A stretch of DNA of 32,711 bases from NCBI GenBank assembly GCA_017645585.1, contig JAGCOF010000014.1, forward strand, positions 1 to 32,711. The letters are read 5' to 3'. The translations under genes were made by a program, and so were the position numbers. How positions within the stretch are numbered: position 1 is the stretch's first letter; every line of letters starts with the position of its first letter. Below are positions 32,532-32,711 of the stretch, piece after piece. The stretch is from Bacteroidales bacterium (GTDB lineage: Bacteria > Bacteroidota > Bacteroidia > Bacteroidales > P3). The notes beneath the pieces are model-generated. The model had not been told where the DNA came from. It did not search any database and worked only from the letters and a program-made list of their open reading frames with translations.

Positions 32532-32563
32532 CAAAGGTAAACACTTATTTTGAATTTTGCAAG
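32532..32563 (-). promoter_or_regulatory. Promoter of the nine-gene tubulin-like operon
   Basis: On the minus strand, a -7 element TACCTTTG (32539-32532) fits TAnnTTTG, and a TTG (32562-32560, within CTTG) lies 20 nt upstream, the correct distance for the Bacteroidota -33 element. The sequence between them is AT-rich. Transcription would begin about 85 nt before the first gene, leaving a leader with no obvious riboswitch or long hairpin. Confidence 0.75.
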
Positions 32564-32604
32564 CGATTTATTGATTTTTATAAAATTTTTTCATGGTTCA
32601 TATT

Positions 32605-32642
32605 GAGGGTGACTACCCTCCAAGCAGTGGATGACTGCCCTC
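32605..32642. repeat. Paired dyads with a direct repeat upstream of the operon promoter
   Basis: GAGGGT-GACT-ACCCTC (32605-32620) and GCAGT-GGATG-ACTGC (32624-32638) are adjacent inverted repeats. They share a direct repeat, GGGTGACTACCCTC (32607-32620) and GGATGACTGCCCTC (32629-32642), at 22-nt spacing, about two helical turns. The position, some 45-80 nt upstream of the -33 element, suits an activator site, but the dyads also abut hairpin copy E. Confidence 0.45.
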
Positions 32643-32711
32643 TGACACCCACTGTTATTCGATTGTTGTCCCATTGTTGTCCCATTGTTGTCCCATTATA
32701 AAACGGACAAC
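32643..32711. repeat. 11-nt-period hairpin element, copy E (cut by window end)
   Basis: The left end TGACACCCACTGTTATTC matches the left end of copy D. It leads into three identical heptamers GTTGTCC at 11-nt spacing (32665, 32676, 32687), each preceded by ATT-containing tetramers. After CATTATAAAAC the first right-arm unit, GGACAAC (32705-32711), is the exact reverse complement of the heptamer. The rest of the right arm lies beyond the window. Confidence 0.8.

Overview
The window reads as chromosomal DNA of a Bacteroidales bacterium (phylum Bacteroidota). The grounds are a protein ending in a type IX secretion (T9SS) type B sorting domain, promoters with the Bacteroidota -7 element TAnnTTTG, a GSCFA protein, a Bacteroidota-style RF1, and many secreted proteins with short Lys-rich signal peptides ending in Ala-Gln. 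Genus cannot be read from the sequence. Most of the window is GC-rich. The first ~3.6 kb is clearly AT-richer and looks acquired.

Region 1 (1-3.1 kb, minus strand) is an arsenic-resistance operon: arsR, a small CxxC redox protein, an ArsF-like thioredoxin-fold lipoprotein, an ArsG-like permease, the ACR3 arsenite pump, and the start of a second permease that leaves the window. A perfect 16-nt palindrome overlaps the expected -33 position of the arsR promoter, and a second, weaker copy lies behind arsR. A truncated AlbA_2/Schlafen-type regulator with a 12-bp in-frame tandem repeat and a strong terminator lie between this operon and the GC-rich backbone.

Region 2 (3.77-22.7 kb) is mostly housekeeping. 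On the minus strand are aroE and a small unknown gene. On the plus strand are a polysaccharide flippase, a T9SS cargo protein, prfA, a 1506-residue exported protein of unknown function, dnaE, a GSCFA protein, a PEGA/Sel1-repeat protein and a D-Ala-D-Ala ligase. Junctions are tight, with several ATGA stop/start overlaps.

Region 3 (22.96-32.44 kb, minus strand) is the most interesting: nine tightly packed genes behind one good Bacteroidota promoter at 32.53-32.56 kb. In order of transcription they are a three-helix membrane protein, a 1027-residue tubulin/FtsZ-superfamily (Tubulin_2-like) GTPase, a zinc-ribbon/one-helix/MORN-like membrane protein, an unknown exported protein, an LPP20-like exported protein, an exported protein with an NTF2-like half, a PEGA + formylglycine-enzyme-fold protein lacking the catalytic cysteines, a CsgG/LpoB-like exported protein and a small exported protein. 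I infer a cytoplasmic GTPase cytoskeleton coupled through membrane proteins to an envelope assembly.

A second unusual feature is a family of intergenic hairpins of about 110 nt, with five copies here (A to E, one cut by the window end). Each arm is built from heptamers repeated every 11 nt. The heptamer differs between copies but is nearly uniform within a copy, and the two arms change together. A separate cluster of short GC-rich palindromes fills the convergent junction after the ligase gene. AT-rich simple-sequence tracts are tolerated in frame inside several genes, most clearly aroE.
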